A stretch of 64,000 bases of DNA from Ruminococcus sp. (GCA_017542125.1 JAFXXU010000004.1:20587-84586), one strand, 5' to 3'. Shown: positions 53,915 to 62,237, counted from the stretch's first letter. A program made the numbers and translations. Notes: a model not told the origin generated them from the sequence alone.

Positions 53915-56185
53915 TTAATCGTTGATGAATTTCAGGGCATCGGATTGCAGCTTATAGAGCTCAAAATACTTGCCCTTGAGCCTGATGAGCTCGTCGTGAG
54001 TGCCGCTCTCCTTAAGCTCGCCGTGCTCGATGACGCAGAGCTTGTCCGCATCCCTGAGAGTGGAAAGGCGGTGGGCTATGGAGATTATGGTCCTGCCCTG
54101 CTTGAGCTTGTCTATCGCCGCCTGGATCTTCCGCTCGGTGCGGGTATCCATTGAAGCCGTAGCCTCGTCAAGTATGAGGATGTTGGGCTTCTGGATTATT
54201 GCTCTTGCTATGGATATCCTCTGCTTCTCACCTCCGGAAAGGGAAACGCCGCCCTCGCCTATCCTGGTATTGTAACCGTCGGGGAGCTTGGTGATGAATT
54301 CGTGGGCGTTTGCCGACTTCGCCGCCTCGATGACATCCTCCATAGTGGCATCGGGGTCGGAATATCTGATGTTATCGGCTATGGTACCGATGAAGAGGAA
54401 GGTCTCCTGAGACACAATGCCTATATTTCTGCGGAGATCCTCCCAGGCCAGCTTGCGGATGGGCACGCCGTCAATGGTGATCTCACCGCCGGTAACGTCG
54501 TAGAGCCTGGCCATAAGGTTTATTATGGTGGACTTGCCCGCACCCGTCTTTCCGACGATGCCGAACATCTGCCCTGCCTCTACCTTCATAGAGAGCCCCT
54601 TGATGACGGGTCTCCCCGCCTCATACTCGAAGCTGACGTTTTTGAGTTCTATATCCCCCTTCATTTCGGGGAGCCTTACGGGGTGCTCGTCCTCTTTTAC
54701 GCTGGGGAGAGCATCCATTATCTCGAACATACGGGAGGCGGCGTCCATACACCTTGCCCAGCGGTCGCCTATCCAGGTGAAGAAGCTGATGGGCTCGTAG
54801 GCCATATCCGTATAGGAAAGCAGCGCCGACAGCGCACCGAAGAGGATATGCCCCTTGATGACCATTACCGCGCCCAGGCAGAAGGCCAGCTTGTTGATGA
54901 CCCGGTAAAATGTCCAGATAACGGGTATGGTATTGGCGAGACGCCCGTTGATGCGGGTGTTTATGGTATAGGCGTCGGTATTGCGGCGGGCGTATCTGCC
55001 GATCTCGCGTTCCTCGTTGGAGAAGGCCTTTACCACCCTCTGCCCGTTCATAACGTCCGAGAGGACGGAGTTAGCCGAGCGCATTGCCACGTCGTACTTG
55101 CGGTAGAGCTTCCGCTGGCTGCGGTAGAAGCGGTGCTGGATGAGCTCTATCACGGTGATGGTCAGTATTATCCCTATGGAAAGCAGGGGCGAGAGCAGCA
55201 GCATTATCACCGCTATGCCCACGATCTTCACCACATTGGTGAGGCCGTAGGGGACGATATCGGTGAAGAACCAATAGATGTTATTGCTGTCCCGGTCAAC
55301 GCGGCTCATAAGGGAGCCGGTCTGCTTGCTGGTGAAGAAATCCAGCGAGAGGCTCTGCATCGAGGAGAATATCTTGACACGGAGCCTGTGGGTCACCATG
55401 GGAGTGACCTTTGAGGTGATTATTCCCGATATGACCCTGACGATCAGCGAAGCCAGGTTGACCCCCATTATCACCAGGACGATCATCAGTATCTGGCCGT
55501 AGTATTTGCCGTTCTCGGTCAGCACCTCGTCATAGAACATCTTAGCGCCGAATATAGGCGAAAGGATAGCCAGCACGCTGCTCAGGGCTATGGTCAGGAG
55601 TATGAGCAGCACCGCCCACTTGAACTCCCAGAACATTTTCAGCAGCCGTCTGAACACCGAGCGCCTGTCAACGCAGCGGGGGCAGACGGGGCGGTTGGGG
55701 TCTGGGAAAGGCTCGCCGCAGATGGGGCAATGGGTCTTGACACCTTCCAGGAGGCTGTCGTCGATCTCCTCGCCGTTCACGGTCTTATTGAGCCTGTCGC
55801 AGAACTTCTCGAACTTATCGGCAAAGCCCAGAGAGAAGCGGGCGATATGGAATTCCTCACCGTTATTATCCTCTATCATCAGCCTTGCGGAGTTTGAATA
55901 TCTGTCAACGTAGAGCCTTTTTATATCCGTGAGCTCGTACTCGGAATAATCCTTCACATCGAAGGCGCTCATAGAGCGGCGCTTCTGCCCGCGCTTGAGC
56001 TTATCGTAATGCTCATAGCCGGAGATGACCGCCAGGGTATCCTTTGTAAAGGTTATATACACGTCTATATATTTCCCGTCGCCGTCCAGATCTGCTTTTA
56101 CACAGTAAAGCAGATCCTCGGGGAGGATGCCGCGCTTCAGCAGCTCGTCCTCGATAAGCGGCGCCAGGACGTCAAAGTATTTCAA
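53915..56185 (-). CDS. ABC exporter with N-terminal accessory domain and zinc ribbon (first subunit)
   Basis: A 756-residue half-transporter. Residues 1-145 form a soluble, perhaps PH-like domain (FTKDTLAVISGYEHYDKLKR...). A zinc ribbon follows with cysteines 153, 156, 168 and 171, then six membrane helices (about 185-470) and an ATPase with Walker A GKTGAGKST, signature LSGGEKQR and Walker B ILILDEATASMD. The start codon is TTG (56183-56185), behind AAGGAAG. Upstream lie a promoter, a 24-codon leader ORF and a terminator, suggesting transcription attenuation. It likely pairs with the second exporter. Confidence 0.9.
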   Translation of the reverse strand: MKYFDVLAPLIEDELLKRGILPEDLLYCVKADLDGDGKYIDVYITFTKDTLAVISGYEHYDKLKRGQKRRSMSAFDVKDYSEYELTDIKRLYVDRYSNSARLMIEDNNGEEFHIARFSLGFADKFEKFCDRLNKTVNGEEIDDSLLEGVKTHCPICGEPFPDPNRPVCPRCVDRRSVFRRLLKMFWEFKWAVLLILLTIALSSVLAILSPIFGAKMFYDEVLTENGKYYGQILMIVLVIMGVNLASLIVRVISGIITSKVTPMVTHRLRVKIFSSMQSLSLDFFTSKQTGSLMSRVDRDSNNIYWFFTDIVPYGLTNVVKIVGIAVIMLLLSPLLSIGIILTITVIELIQHRFYRSQRKLYRKYDVAMRSANSVLSDVMNGQRVVKAFSNEEREIGRYARRNTDAYTINTRINGRLANTIPVIWTFYRVINKLAFCLGAVMVIKGHILFGALSALLSYTDMAYEPISFFTWIGDRWARCMDAASRMFEIMDALPSVKEDEHPVRLPEMKGDIELKNVSFEYEAGRPVIKGLSMKVEAGQMFGIVGKTGAGKSTIINLMARLYDVTGGEITIDGVPIRKLAWEDLRRNIGIVSQETFLFIGTIADNIRYSDPDATMEDVIEAAKSANAHEFITKLPDGYNTRIGEGGVSLSGGEKQRISIARAIIQKPNILILDEATASMDTRTERKIQAAIDKLKQGRTIISIAHRLSTLRDADKLCVIEHGELKESGTHDELIRLKGKYFELYKLQSDALKFIND

Positions 56186-56253
56186 ATCTTCTCACTTCCT
56201 TTTTCCTTCCCCTACCCCAATAGTTCTGTGCATAGCACCGGCTCGGTCTGCCC

Positions 56254-56345
56254 TCCCCGGAGGGGAGGGTTCAGGCGCAGATTTGAACATTAGGTTCGCT
56301 CATATAGCCTCGGGAGATTTAAGAAGACACTCACGAGAGTGAGTG
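56254..56345 (-). other. Two further hairpins in the exporter leader
   Basis: CACTCAC-gaga-GTGAGTG (56328-56345) and CCCTCCCC-gga-GGGGAGGG (56254-56272) lie between the attenuator terminator and the first exporter gene. Neither is followed by a T run. They may be processing or stability elements. Confidence 0.5.
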
Positions 56346-56365
56346 CTGACCGGCCAGATCGGTAT

Positions 56366-56406
56366 AAAACAAAAGCCGCCCCGGACCTGCACGGTCAGAG
56401 GCGGGC
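56366..56406 (-). terminator. Intrinsic terminator between leader ORF and exporter operon (attenuator)
   Basis: On the reverse strand GCCCGCCTCTGACC-gtgca-GGTCCGGGGCGGC (56375-56406) forms a 12-13 bp stem with one bulge and one mismatch, then TTTTGTTTT. Its 5' arm contains CTCTGAC (56394-56400), complementary to GTCAGAG inside the leader ORF (56449-56455), so an alternative antiterminator pairing is possible. Confidence 0.85.
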
Positions 56407-56416
56407 AGAAATAATC

Positions 56417-56491
56417 TCAGCTTTTAACGCTCGCAACGCTTCGGAGCGCTCTGACGGTAAGGTTTGGTTTTTCGATGCTGTTATGGGTCAT
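56417..56491 (-). CDS. 24-codon leader peptide of the ABC exporter operon
   Basis: A short ORF, opening MTHNSIEKPNLTVRAL and ending SVASVKS, with a strong AAAGGAG site upstream of its ATG (56489-56491). It lies between a perfect consensus promoter and an intrinsic terminator, 230 bases ahead of the exporter genes. Codons 13-15 encode the GTCAGAG that can pair with the terminator arm. The layout matches ribosome-mediated attenuators such as B. subtilis bmrB in front of the bmrCD exporter. The peptide itself resembles nothing I know; the alternative is that it is a free-standing small peptide. Confidence 0.65.
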   Translation of the reverse strand: MTHNSIEKPNLTVRALRSVASVKS

Positions 56492-56517
56492 TTTACTGCG
56501 CTCCTTTCGTAATATCA

Positions 56518-56533
56518 CGGCTCCTGCGAGCCG
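56518..56533 (-). other. 5'-end hairpin of the leader transcript
   Basis: CGGCTC-gcag-GAGCCG starts a few bases after the predicted transcription start, probably stabilising the RNA. Confidence 0.5.
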
Positions 56534-56543
56534 CACTTTGTGT

Positions 56544-56572
56544 ATTATAGCTTAATTTGTGCTGTTTGTCAA
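56544..56572 (-). promoter_or_regulatory. Perfect consensus promoter of the leader/exporter operon
   Basis: TTGACA (56567-56572), 17 bases, TATAAT (56544-56549) on the reverse strand. Confidence 0.93.
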
Positions 56573-56597
56573 GGGTTTTATTGAATATGATAATTTT

Positions 56598-56614
56598 ATG
56601 CTGTTATACAGCAT
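56598..56614. promoter_or_regulatory. Palindrome upstream of the exporter promoter
   Basis: ATGCTGT-tat-ACAGCAT, perfect 7-bp arms, 26 bases upstream of the -35 box. It could bind a dimeric activator or repressor. The sequence between it and the repeat at 56745 shows nothing recognisable. Confidence 0.5.
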
Positions 56615-56744
56615 ATCAAAAGCCGGTATCCTACTGCGCAAACGCCTCCGTCTGTACTAAAAACGCCCGCGGCGTATATTTGAAGGCAAGCTGAGCGCGC
56701 TCCCCGTTTCAGCGAGGTGTCCGGTCGCCCCCTTCGGACGCAAG

Positions 56745-56915
56745 GGCAATACCGCACAACCCCTGTGCGTCAGATACGCAGTCAATTTTTCCGTCAGAGT
56801 GCATAAATTCGACGCAGGCGGGCTAGCGCCCGGCAAGGAGAATTTGTGTGCTATGACGGAAAAAGTGCAAGCAGATGACGTGCAGAGCGCTAGCCGTGGG
56901 TTGTGCGGTGTTGCC
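56745..56915 (-). repeat. TTAA-associated miniature element, copy A (inverted)
   Basis: About 171 bases, reverse complement of copy B and highly similar along the whole length. Both ends carry GGCAACACCGCACAACCC-type terminal inverted repeats. In its own orientation the left end is flanked by CTTAA. No ORF. Internal shared blocks include CAAATTCTCCTTGCCGGGCG and GCCTGCGTCGAATTTA. Confidence 0.88.
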
Positions 56916-56966
56916 TTAAGCATTATTGTTATTCATTTTTACCTCGCAATGTATCTTTTTCGCTCC

Positions 56967-57056
56967 TTACAGCAGGCATACGATGAAAAGTGCGATAGTT
57001 CCTGCTGTTGCTGCGATACCCATACCGCCTGCAACGTATCCGAATATATTAGCCAT
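56967..57056 (-). CDS. 29-residue hydrophobic membrane peptide
   Basis: A small gene with an excellent AAAGGAGAG site before the ATG at 57054-57056. The product, MANIFGYVAGGMGIAATAGT then IALFIVCLL, is one membrane-spanning helix with Gly/Ala small-residue packing motifs. It lies alone between two inverted copies of the TTAA element. Possible roles are a membrane-active peptide, a small regulator of a membrane complex, or a type I toxin-like peptide; no antisense RNA or immunity gene was identified. A possible promoter, TTGCAA-N17-TAAAAA, lies about 30 bases upstream. Confidence 0.6.
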   Translation of the reverse strand: MANIFGYVAGGMGIAATAGTIALFIVCLL

Positions 57057-57196
57057 TTTGCTCTCTCCTTTCGTTCAGTTTTTTATTGCTTGCTACCGAA
57101 CCTTGCAACACCCTTGCAGATCTCAGACTTTTTTAAAAAACTTGAAAAAAATATTTTGAGACCCGAAAAAGCCTCCTCTTATAATGTAAGTTTATG

Positions 57197-57225
57197 TTGC
57201 TTTCCCGACAGTTTTATGGTATAAT
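57197..57225 (+). promoter_or_regulatory. Likely promoter of the UvrD/PcrA-type helicase gene
   Basis: TTGCTT (57197-57202), 17 bases, TATAAT (57220-57225). The leader would be almost 390 bases and contain copy B of the repeat. The rest of 57057-57613 holds the hairpin AGAACGG-N6-CCGTTCT (57380-57399) and no convincing ORF. Confidence 0.6.
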
Positions 57226-57420
57226 TCCGATAGACCGTACAGCTTTTTCGGGCGGACGGTAAGTGTGACTGATACAGCCTCCGTTCTGCCCTGTGCCGGA
57301 AGCAGCTATGATCAGGAGGCCATCTTTCGGAGCAGTTATATATTTTATAAGCATCTGTTATGGTATGATATAATAAAGCAGAACGGCTCTGACCGTTCTG
57401 ATGCAGTACGACAAGCTATG

Positions 57421-57592
57421 GGCAACACCGCACAACCCGCGGCTGACGCCTCTGCACGCCATCTGCTTGCCAGCTTTCCGTCATATTACCCAAATTCTCC
57501 TTGCCGGGCGCTAGCCCGCCTGCGTCGAATTTAGGCAATCTGACGAAAACCTGGACTTCGCATCTGACGCACAGGGGTCGTGCGGTGTTGCC
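57421..57592 (+). repeat. TTAA-associated miniature element, copy B
   Basis: 172 bases beginning GGCAACACCGCACAACCC and ending GGTCGTGCGGTGTTGCC, imperfect terminal inverted repeats of 17-18 bp. TATG flanks both sides, which may be a target duplication. It ends 21 bases before the helicase start codon. Confidence 0.88.
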
Positions 57593-57613
57593 TATGATAT
57601 CGGAGGTAAAGCT

Positions 57614-59767
57614 ATGACCGAACCCGAATTGAATGCCGAGCAGCTGGAAGCTGTCCGAGCGACGGAAGGATATGTGAGAGTAGTGGCCGGGGCGGGCTCC
57701 GGAAAGACCAAGGCGCTGACCCACCGCTTTGCATTTCTCGTCAATGAAATGGGTATACTGCCCGAGAATATACTCTGCGTGACCTTTACCAATAAGGCCG
57801 CCAACGAAATGCGGCAGCGGATCCACAACCTCATCGGCGACAACGACACCGGGCGCATCAACACCTTCCACGGCTTCTGCGTTTCGGTCTTGCAGGAGGA
57901 CAGCCACGCGGTGCAGTACCCCAAGAGCTTTCTTGTCCTCGACAACAGCGATATCGACGCCATGCTGCGGATGATCTACGAGGAGCGGGGTCTCACCCTC
58001 CGGGATATGACCTTCTCCGATGCCCGTGATATGATCGAGATACAGAAGCTGTTCAAAAAGCCGGAGTACTACCTGGATATGCTGGATATGTCCGAGGAGG
58101 CGCTGAAAGAGAAATATCTGAACGCCAAAAACACCGACGATATCATCTTCTACGGCTATCTGTACCAGGAGAAGAAATGCTTCGGCCTGGATTACAACGA
58201 CCTGATAAAGTTCACCCTCTACATCTTCTCCCGGAATGAGGATATCAGGCTGAAATGGCAGCAGCGGCTCGAATACATAATGATCGACGAGTTCCAGGAC
58301 ATCGACGCCTTACAGTACGAGCTTATGGAGGTGCTGAGCGGGTTTCATCGCAACCTGTTCATCGTGGGCGACCCCGACCAGACCATCTACACCTGGCGGG
58401 GCGCGGATGTGAAATATCTGCTGGATTTCGACCAGCATTTCTCACCCTGCAAAACAGTTATGCTGCTGAAAAACTACCGCTCCACCCCGCAGATACTTGC
58501 CGCCGCAAATTCGCTGATCGCCAAGAACAGGCACCGCATCGAGAAGTCCCTTGAAGCGGTGCTGCCGGAGGGCGAAAAGCCTGTGTTCAGCTTCTCGGGC
58601 AATACCGAAGCCGAGGCCGCAAGGATCGTTGACAGGATAAAGCAGCTCCGCGAGGGCGGCGTACCCTTCCGGGATATGACGGTGCTTTACCGCGCTCACT
58701 ATGTCACCCGCCCGGTGGAAGAAGCGCTGCTGAAAGAGAAGATACCCTACCACATTTACAGCGGCGTACCCTTTTTCGGCAGAGCGGAGATCAAGGACGC
58801 CCTCTCCTATCTGCGTATGATCGCGGCGCAGGACGATCTCTCCTTCCGGCGTATCGCCAACAACCCCAAGCGCAATATCGGCAGGCGGCGAATGGAGTTT
58901 CTGGAGCAGTATGCTGCCGATAAAGGCTGCACCCTCTACACCGCCCTGAAACAGACCCTCGACGACGATATCTTCGCCGGGACGAAAGCCCGCAGCTTTG
59001 TGAACCTTATCGAGACCTTCTCCGAGGGCTGCGAGAACAAGCGGCTCTCCGACCTGCTCACCGCTATCCTCACCGAGAGCGGCTATGAGAAGATGCTCCG
59101 CACCGAGGGCAGTCAGGAGCGGCTTGACAACCTTGCCGAGCTGAAACAGTCGGTGCAGGACTACGAGAACACCTGCGGCGAGGAAGCCTCAGTATTTCAC
59201 TATCTCGCCCACGTTGCGCTGTTCACCGCCAGCGATGAGGATGACAGCTCCGACAAGGTCAAGCTGATGACCGTCCACGCGGCAAAGGGTTTGGAGTTCC
59301 CCTACGTCCTGCTTTGCGGGATGAACGAGGGCATCTTCCCCTCAAGAAAGGTCAGAGACCTGCTCGGTATGGAGGAGGAGCGCCGCCTGGCCTTTGTCGC
59401 AATGACCAGAGCCGAAAAGGGGCTGTATCTCTCCGGTGCGGAGGGGCGCAGCTTCGACGGCTCGCCCCGCTACCCCTCCCGGTTCGTCCTAGATATCGAC
59501 GACGGCCTCCTTGGATTCGACCCGCCCCAGACCGACACCCTTATCCGCGACGCAAGGGAGTACATCGCAAGCCGGGACAGGTTCCTCCCCGAGGACTTTG
59601 AAGGCGGGCTTTTCCCCGTGGGCGCAAGGGTGATCCACGCTTTCCTCGGTGCGGGCACTATCCTTGAGCTCGACCGCAAACGGAACGCATATCTTATCAA
59701 ATTCGATGAGCTCTCAACGCCCAGAAAGATCTCGCTTAAAGTCAAGCTGACCGGAGCGGAGACCTGA
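57614..59767 (+). CDS. UvrD/PcrA-type superfamily 1 DNA helicase
   Basis: A 717-residue 3'-5' helicase: motif I AGAGSGKT (25-32), Ia VTFTNKAANEMRQRI, motif II IDEFQDID (about 221-228), III GDPDQTIYTWRGA, IV NYRS, V LMTVHAAKGLEFPYVLLCG, VI FVAMTRAEKGLYLS, and a C-terminal SH3-like tail (GARVIHAFLGAGTILELD) as in PcrA/UvrD. It starts behind CGGAGGT. It acts in repair and replication restart. Its leader carries a miniature element. Confidence 0.93.
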   Translation: MTEPELNAEQLEAVRATEGYVRVVAGAGSGKTKALTHRFAFLVNEMGILPENILCVTFTNKAANEMRQRIHNLIGDNDTGRINTFHGFCVSVLQEDSHAVQYPKSFLVLDNSDIDAMLRMIYEERGLTLRDMTFSDARDMIEIQKLFKKPEYYLDMLDMSEEALKEKYLNAKNTDDIIFYGYLYQEKKCFGLDYNDLIKFTLYIFSRNEDIRLKWQQRLEYIMIDEFQDIDALQYELMEVLSGFHRNLFIVGDPDQTIYTWRGADVKYLLDFDQHFSPCKTVMLLKNYRSTPQILAAANSLIAKNRHRIEKSLEAVLPEGEKPVFSFSGNTEAEAARIVDRIKQLREGGVPFRDMTVLYRAHYVTRPVEEALLKEKIPYHIYSGVPFFGRAEIKDALSYLRMIAAQDDLSFRRIANNPKRNIGRRRMEFLEQYAADKGCTLYTALKQTLDDDIFAGTKARSFVNLIETFSEGCENKRLSDLLTAILTESGYEKMLRTEGSQERLDNLAELKQSVQDYENTCGEEASVFHYLAHVALFTASDEDDSSDKVKLMTVHAAKGLEFPYVLLCGMNEGIFPSRKVRDLLGMEEERRLAFVAMTRAEKGLYLSGAEGRSFDGSPRYPSRFVLDIDDGLLGFDPPQTDTLIRDAREYIASRDRFLPEDFEGGLFPVGARVIHAFLGAGTILELDRKRNAYLIKFDELSTPRKISLKVKLTGAET

Positions 59768-59800
59768 ACAAGAAGATCTGAAAGGTCTCACGGTAAAGAC

Positions 59801-59838
59801 AGCGGGACTGCTTCACCCTCGAAGCAGTCCCGCTTTTC
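59801..59838. terminator. Convergent terminator after the helicase gene
   Basis: AGCGGGACTGCTT-N8-AAGCAGTCCCGCT, a perfect 13-bp stem (59801-59834), then TTTTCAG. It also faces the converging STAS-like gene. Confidence 0.92.
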
Positions 59839-59853
59839 AGTATGTCAAATGAC

Positions 59854-60237
59854 CTACGGCAGCAGCCATTCCTTTGCTTTTTCGTAATCGTTGAGGAAGC
59901 TGACGGCTATCCCTTTGCTTTTTATCGCCATGAACGGCTTTTGCTGCCGGGAGCTCACCCCGACAAATGCTATTTTCCGGAAGACCTTGCCGCTCTCCAT
60001 AATGGTTGTTACTATCATCTCTGTGATGCGCTTTGTGATGTCTGTTTTATCCAGGTTCACGATCATAAACGCGGAGCCGGATGGGCGCAGAAAGCTGCTC
60101 TTATCTCCCGAGAACTTTGCGATCACCTCGTCCTCATATGCACCCATGCCGTCCAGGTGCTCGCACCATATGCTCCCGCCGTTATAGAACAGTTCAAAGG
60201 ATCTCTTTCTGACGGCAGCCTGCTGAATAATATCCAT
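59854..60237 (-). CDS. Small protein with STAS/SpoIIAA-like pattern
   Basis: A 127-residue soluble protein. The pattern FMIVNLDKTDITKRITEMIV, KIAFVGVSSRQQKPFM, GIAVSFLNDYEKAKEWL (alternating strands and helices ending in EWL) resembles STAS-like SpoIIAA-family domains, though I would not rule out an unrelated family. It starts behind GGAGGAAAC. Monocistronic between converging and diverging neighbours. Function unknown. Confidence 0.65.
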   Translation of the reverse strand: MDIIQQAAVRKRSFELFYNGGSIWCEHLDGMGAYEDEVIAKFSGDKSSFLRPSGSAFMIVNLDKTDITKRITEMIVTTIMESGKVFRKIAFVGVSSRQQKPFMAIKSKGIAVSFLNDYEKAKEWLLP

Positions 60238-60320
60238 ACTGTTTCCTCCGTGATGATGCTTTGCGTGCCTGAGGGGAGGCCGGGGCTGAACAACGAAATG
60301 GCTCTATAATATATATCACC

Positions 60321-60349
60321 TTGACATAATTATTAATTTAACCTATAAT
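60321..60349 (+). promoter_or_regulatory. Consensus promoter of the AT-rich orphan gene
   Basis: TTGACA (60321-60326), 17 bases, TATAAT (60344-60349). The leader is about 38 bases. Confidence 0.9.
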
Positions 60350-60393
60350 TGGTTTATAGCTAATAGACACACTATACTGAAAGGGTGAATTCA

Positions 60394-62199
60394 ATGGTAT
60401 CTGTTACAATGCGCGTAAATAATTTTTCACAACCGTTTGGTGGTTTTGTTCCTGCAGATTTATTTGAAATACGGGGTTATGTAGATCATAATGATATTAT
60501 GGATATACCGTCTGCTGCTAAATCTGTACAAGGATTAGCTGTTGATTATATGTCAAGGTTTATGCTGACAAAAGACAAAGAAGCAGCTTTTGATATATCA
60601 ATAAAAGGAGCTAAGATAATTGATAAGACTTATGAAAACAACAATGAGACTAGAATAATAGAATCAATGTTGAAAAATGTTAAAGGATTGGATGATGTAT
60701 CGATTTTTAATGCGTGTAGGATTGTTTGCTATGATGTTGCCATGAGAATGGGAGTGTCATATTTTAGACCTATTGAAGAATTCCTACCTTCAAAAGAACT
60801 AATAAACAATATCCGTATCATGGTTAATAGGTGCTTGACGTTTTTTAGCAAAGTAGGCGGAGTGATCTTATCTGGGTTCACTTTTGAAGGTGGTTATACT
60901 AAATTGGTTAGTTCTGGTGACGGTGATTATTTGACAAAAGATACTTTGATAGATCTTAAAGTAACCAATAAGTCCTTATCAACAAAGTGGTCTCTTCAAG
61001 TGTTAGTTTATTACCTATTAGGTTTGCATTCGATCCATAGGGAATTTGATAGAATAGAAAAACTATGTATTTTCAACCCGTTGAAGAATATGAGTTATAC
61101 TGTAAAACTATCTGAGATTGACAATAAAAGTAAGTATTATGTATCAAATCAAGTTATTGGCTATAAAATGAAAGAAAAGAAACCGGATTATTCAAATTGG
61201 AGAGAAATAGATGGAGAAGATGTATCTGTATTTTCTAGGTTTATAAGAGATAATAGTGTTAGAACTAGTTTTGATGTCAATGTATATAAGGATGGAATCT
61301 ATGATATTACAACTGATGATTATTGGTCATATGCTAAAAAAATCAACAACAACAATAATAAACTTAGACCAGTTTTTAAAACTACAAAGTCTGTAAAATT
61401 CATTAAACATAACGGTTTCATTATGTTCGTTTCAGAATCCTATAAAGGTGTTTTAAACATATTAAGCGGTGGCTCACTAAAAAAATGCACACACTCTTTA
61501 GAGTATTACTATGATAATATTGAGAAATACGCCAAAACAGTTTTAGCGTTGTTTTCTGAATATTGGAAAGTGTTGTTTGAAATATCCAAACAGATTAGCA
61601 GTTTATCTCCAAGCGAAGAATACTTAAGGAAAAACGCATATTCTAAGTACTTAGAATCTTATGAGAAAATGCTCAAAAGATTAAATAGTGGGACCAGAAA
61701 GCCATTGGGCTTTGATGAATGGTATAAACTATTTGGACATCGTTCTAGTCCGGAAGGAACGGTTCATGGGAGTATAGTTGATATTGATGAAACCAATCAT
61801 ATATACTTGAATCCATATGATGGAAAGATAGTCCCATACTCTGCAGTTTCGATGTATGATAAAAATGTATATAGAAATGTTGTAAGTTTAATATCAAAAG
61901 AAAGACCGGAACTTCTGTCATCATTTCAAAGCAGAAAGAATGATAAAGATGATAGTTTATCTCTTGTTCCCAACACTGTTTCAAATATGATTTTCAATCC
62001 AAATGATGATATTAGTACAGAGACAATAAAGGTGTATGAAAAAGATATGTATGATGTTTCAAAAAAGTTGCTAATGCTACAATCAATATATACAGATAAA
62101 CTTGTAAAAGCGTGGTTTGATGATATTCTTGAGAAACATAGTGATGGAATAACTATAGATAGATTACTTGAGGTAATCGATGTATATGAGCAGGAGTAA
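60394..62199 (+). CDS. AT-rich orphan protein with possible PD-(D/E)XK nuclease core
   Basis: A 601-602-residue cytoplasmic protein. I start it at the ATG 60394, eight bases after AAAGGG; a GTG three codons earlier is possible. The central stretch GDGDYLTKDTLIDLKVTNKS and then WSLQVLVYYLLGLHS reads like a PD-(D/E)XK core: an acidic residue before a strand, then D-L-K on the next strand, then a helix with a Q/Y pattern. The C-terminal block NHIYLNPYDGKIVPYSA and the helical remainder match nothing I know. Codon use and composition are strongly AT-rich, unlike every neighbour, pointing to recent transfer. Stand-alone with its own promoter. A phage-defence or DNA-processing role is a guess. Confidence 0.7.
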   Translation: MVSVTMRVNNFSQPFGGFVPADLFEIRGYVDHNDIMDIPSAAKSVQGLAVDYMSRFMLTKDKEAAFDISIKGAKIIDKTYENNNETRIIESMLKNVKGLDDVSIFNACRIVCYDVAMRMGVSYFRPIEEFLPSKELINNIRIMVNRCLTFFSKVGGVILSGFTFEGGYTKLVSSGDGDYLTKDTLIDLKVTNKSLSTKWSLQVLVYYLLGLHSIHREFDRIEKLCIFNPLKNMSYTVKLSEIDNKSKYYVSNQVIGYKMKEKKPDYSNWREIDGEDVSVFSRFIRDNSVRTSFDVNVYKDGIYDITTDDYWSYAKKINNNNNKLRPVFKTTKSVKFIKHNGFIMFVSESYKGVLNILSGGSLKKCTHSLEYYYDNIEKYAKTVLALFSEYWKVLFEISKQISSLSPSEEYLRKNAYSKYLESYEKMLKRLNSGTRKPLGFDEWYKLFGHRSSPEGTVHGSIVDIDETNHIYLNPYDGKIVPYSAVSMYDKNVYRNVVSLISKERPELLSSFQSRKNDKDDSLSLVPNTVSNMIFNPNDDISTETIKVYEKDMYDVSKKLLMLQSIYTDKLVKAWFDDILEKHSDGITIDRLLEVIDVYEQE

Positions 62200-62237
62200 A
62201 ACTACCTTTTTTCTTATATGGTGATATCATTGTATCG

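Noticed and set aside
51134-56185. Assigning the operon to cyanophycin metabolism
   Set aside because: Only the recalled DUF1854 association supports it; no cyanophycin enzyme is present in the window.
56799-57534. Plus-strand ORFs of 89-141 codons through the repeats
   Set aside because: They run across the miniature elements and intergenic DNA, lack ribosome-binding sites, and have no conserved features.
57421-57592. CRISPR repeat or integron attC-like site
   Set aside because: Only dispersed single copies, no regular spacing, no cas or integrase gene, and no attC core sites.
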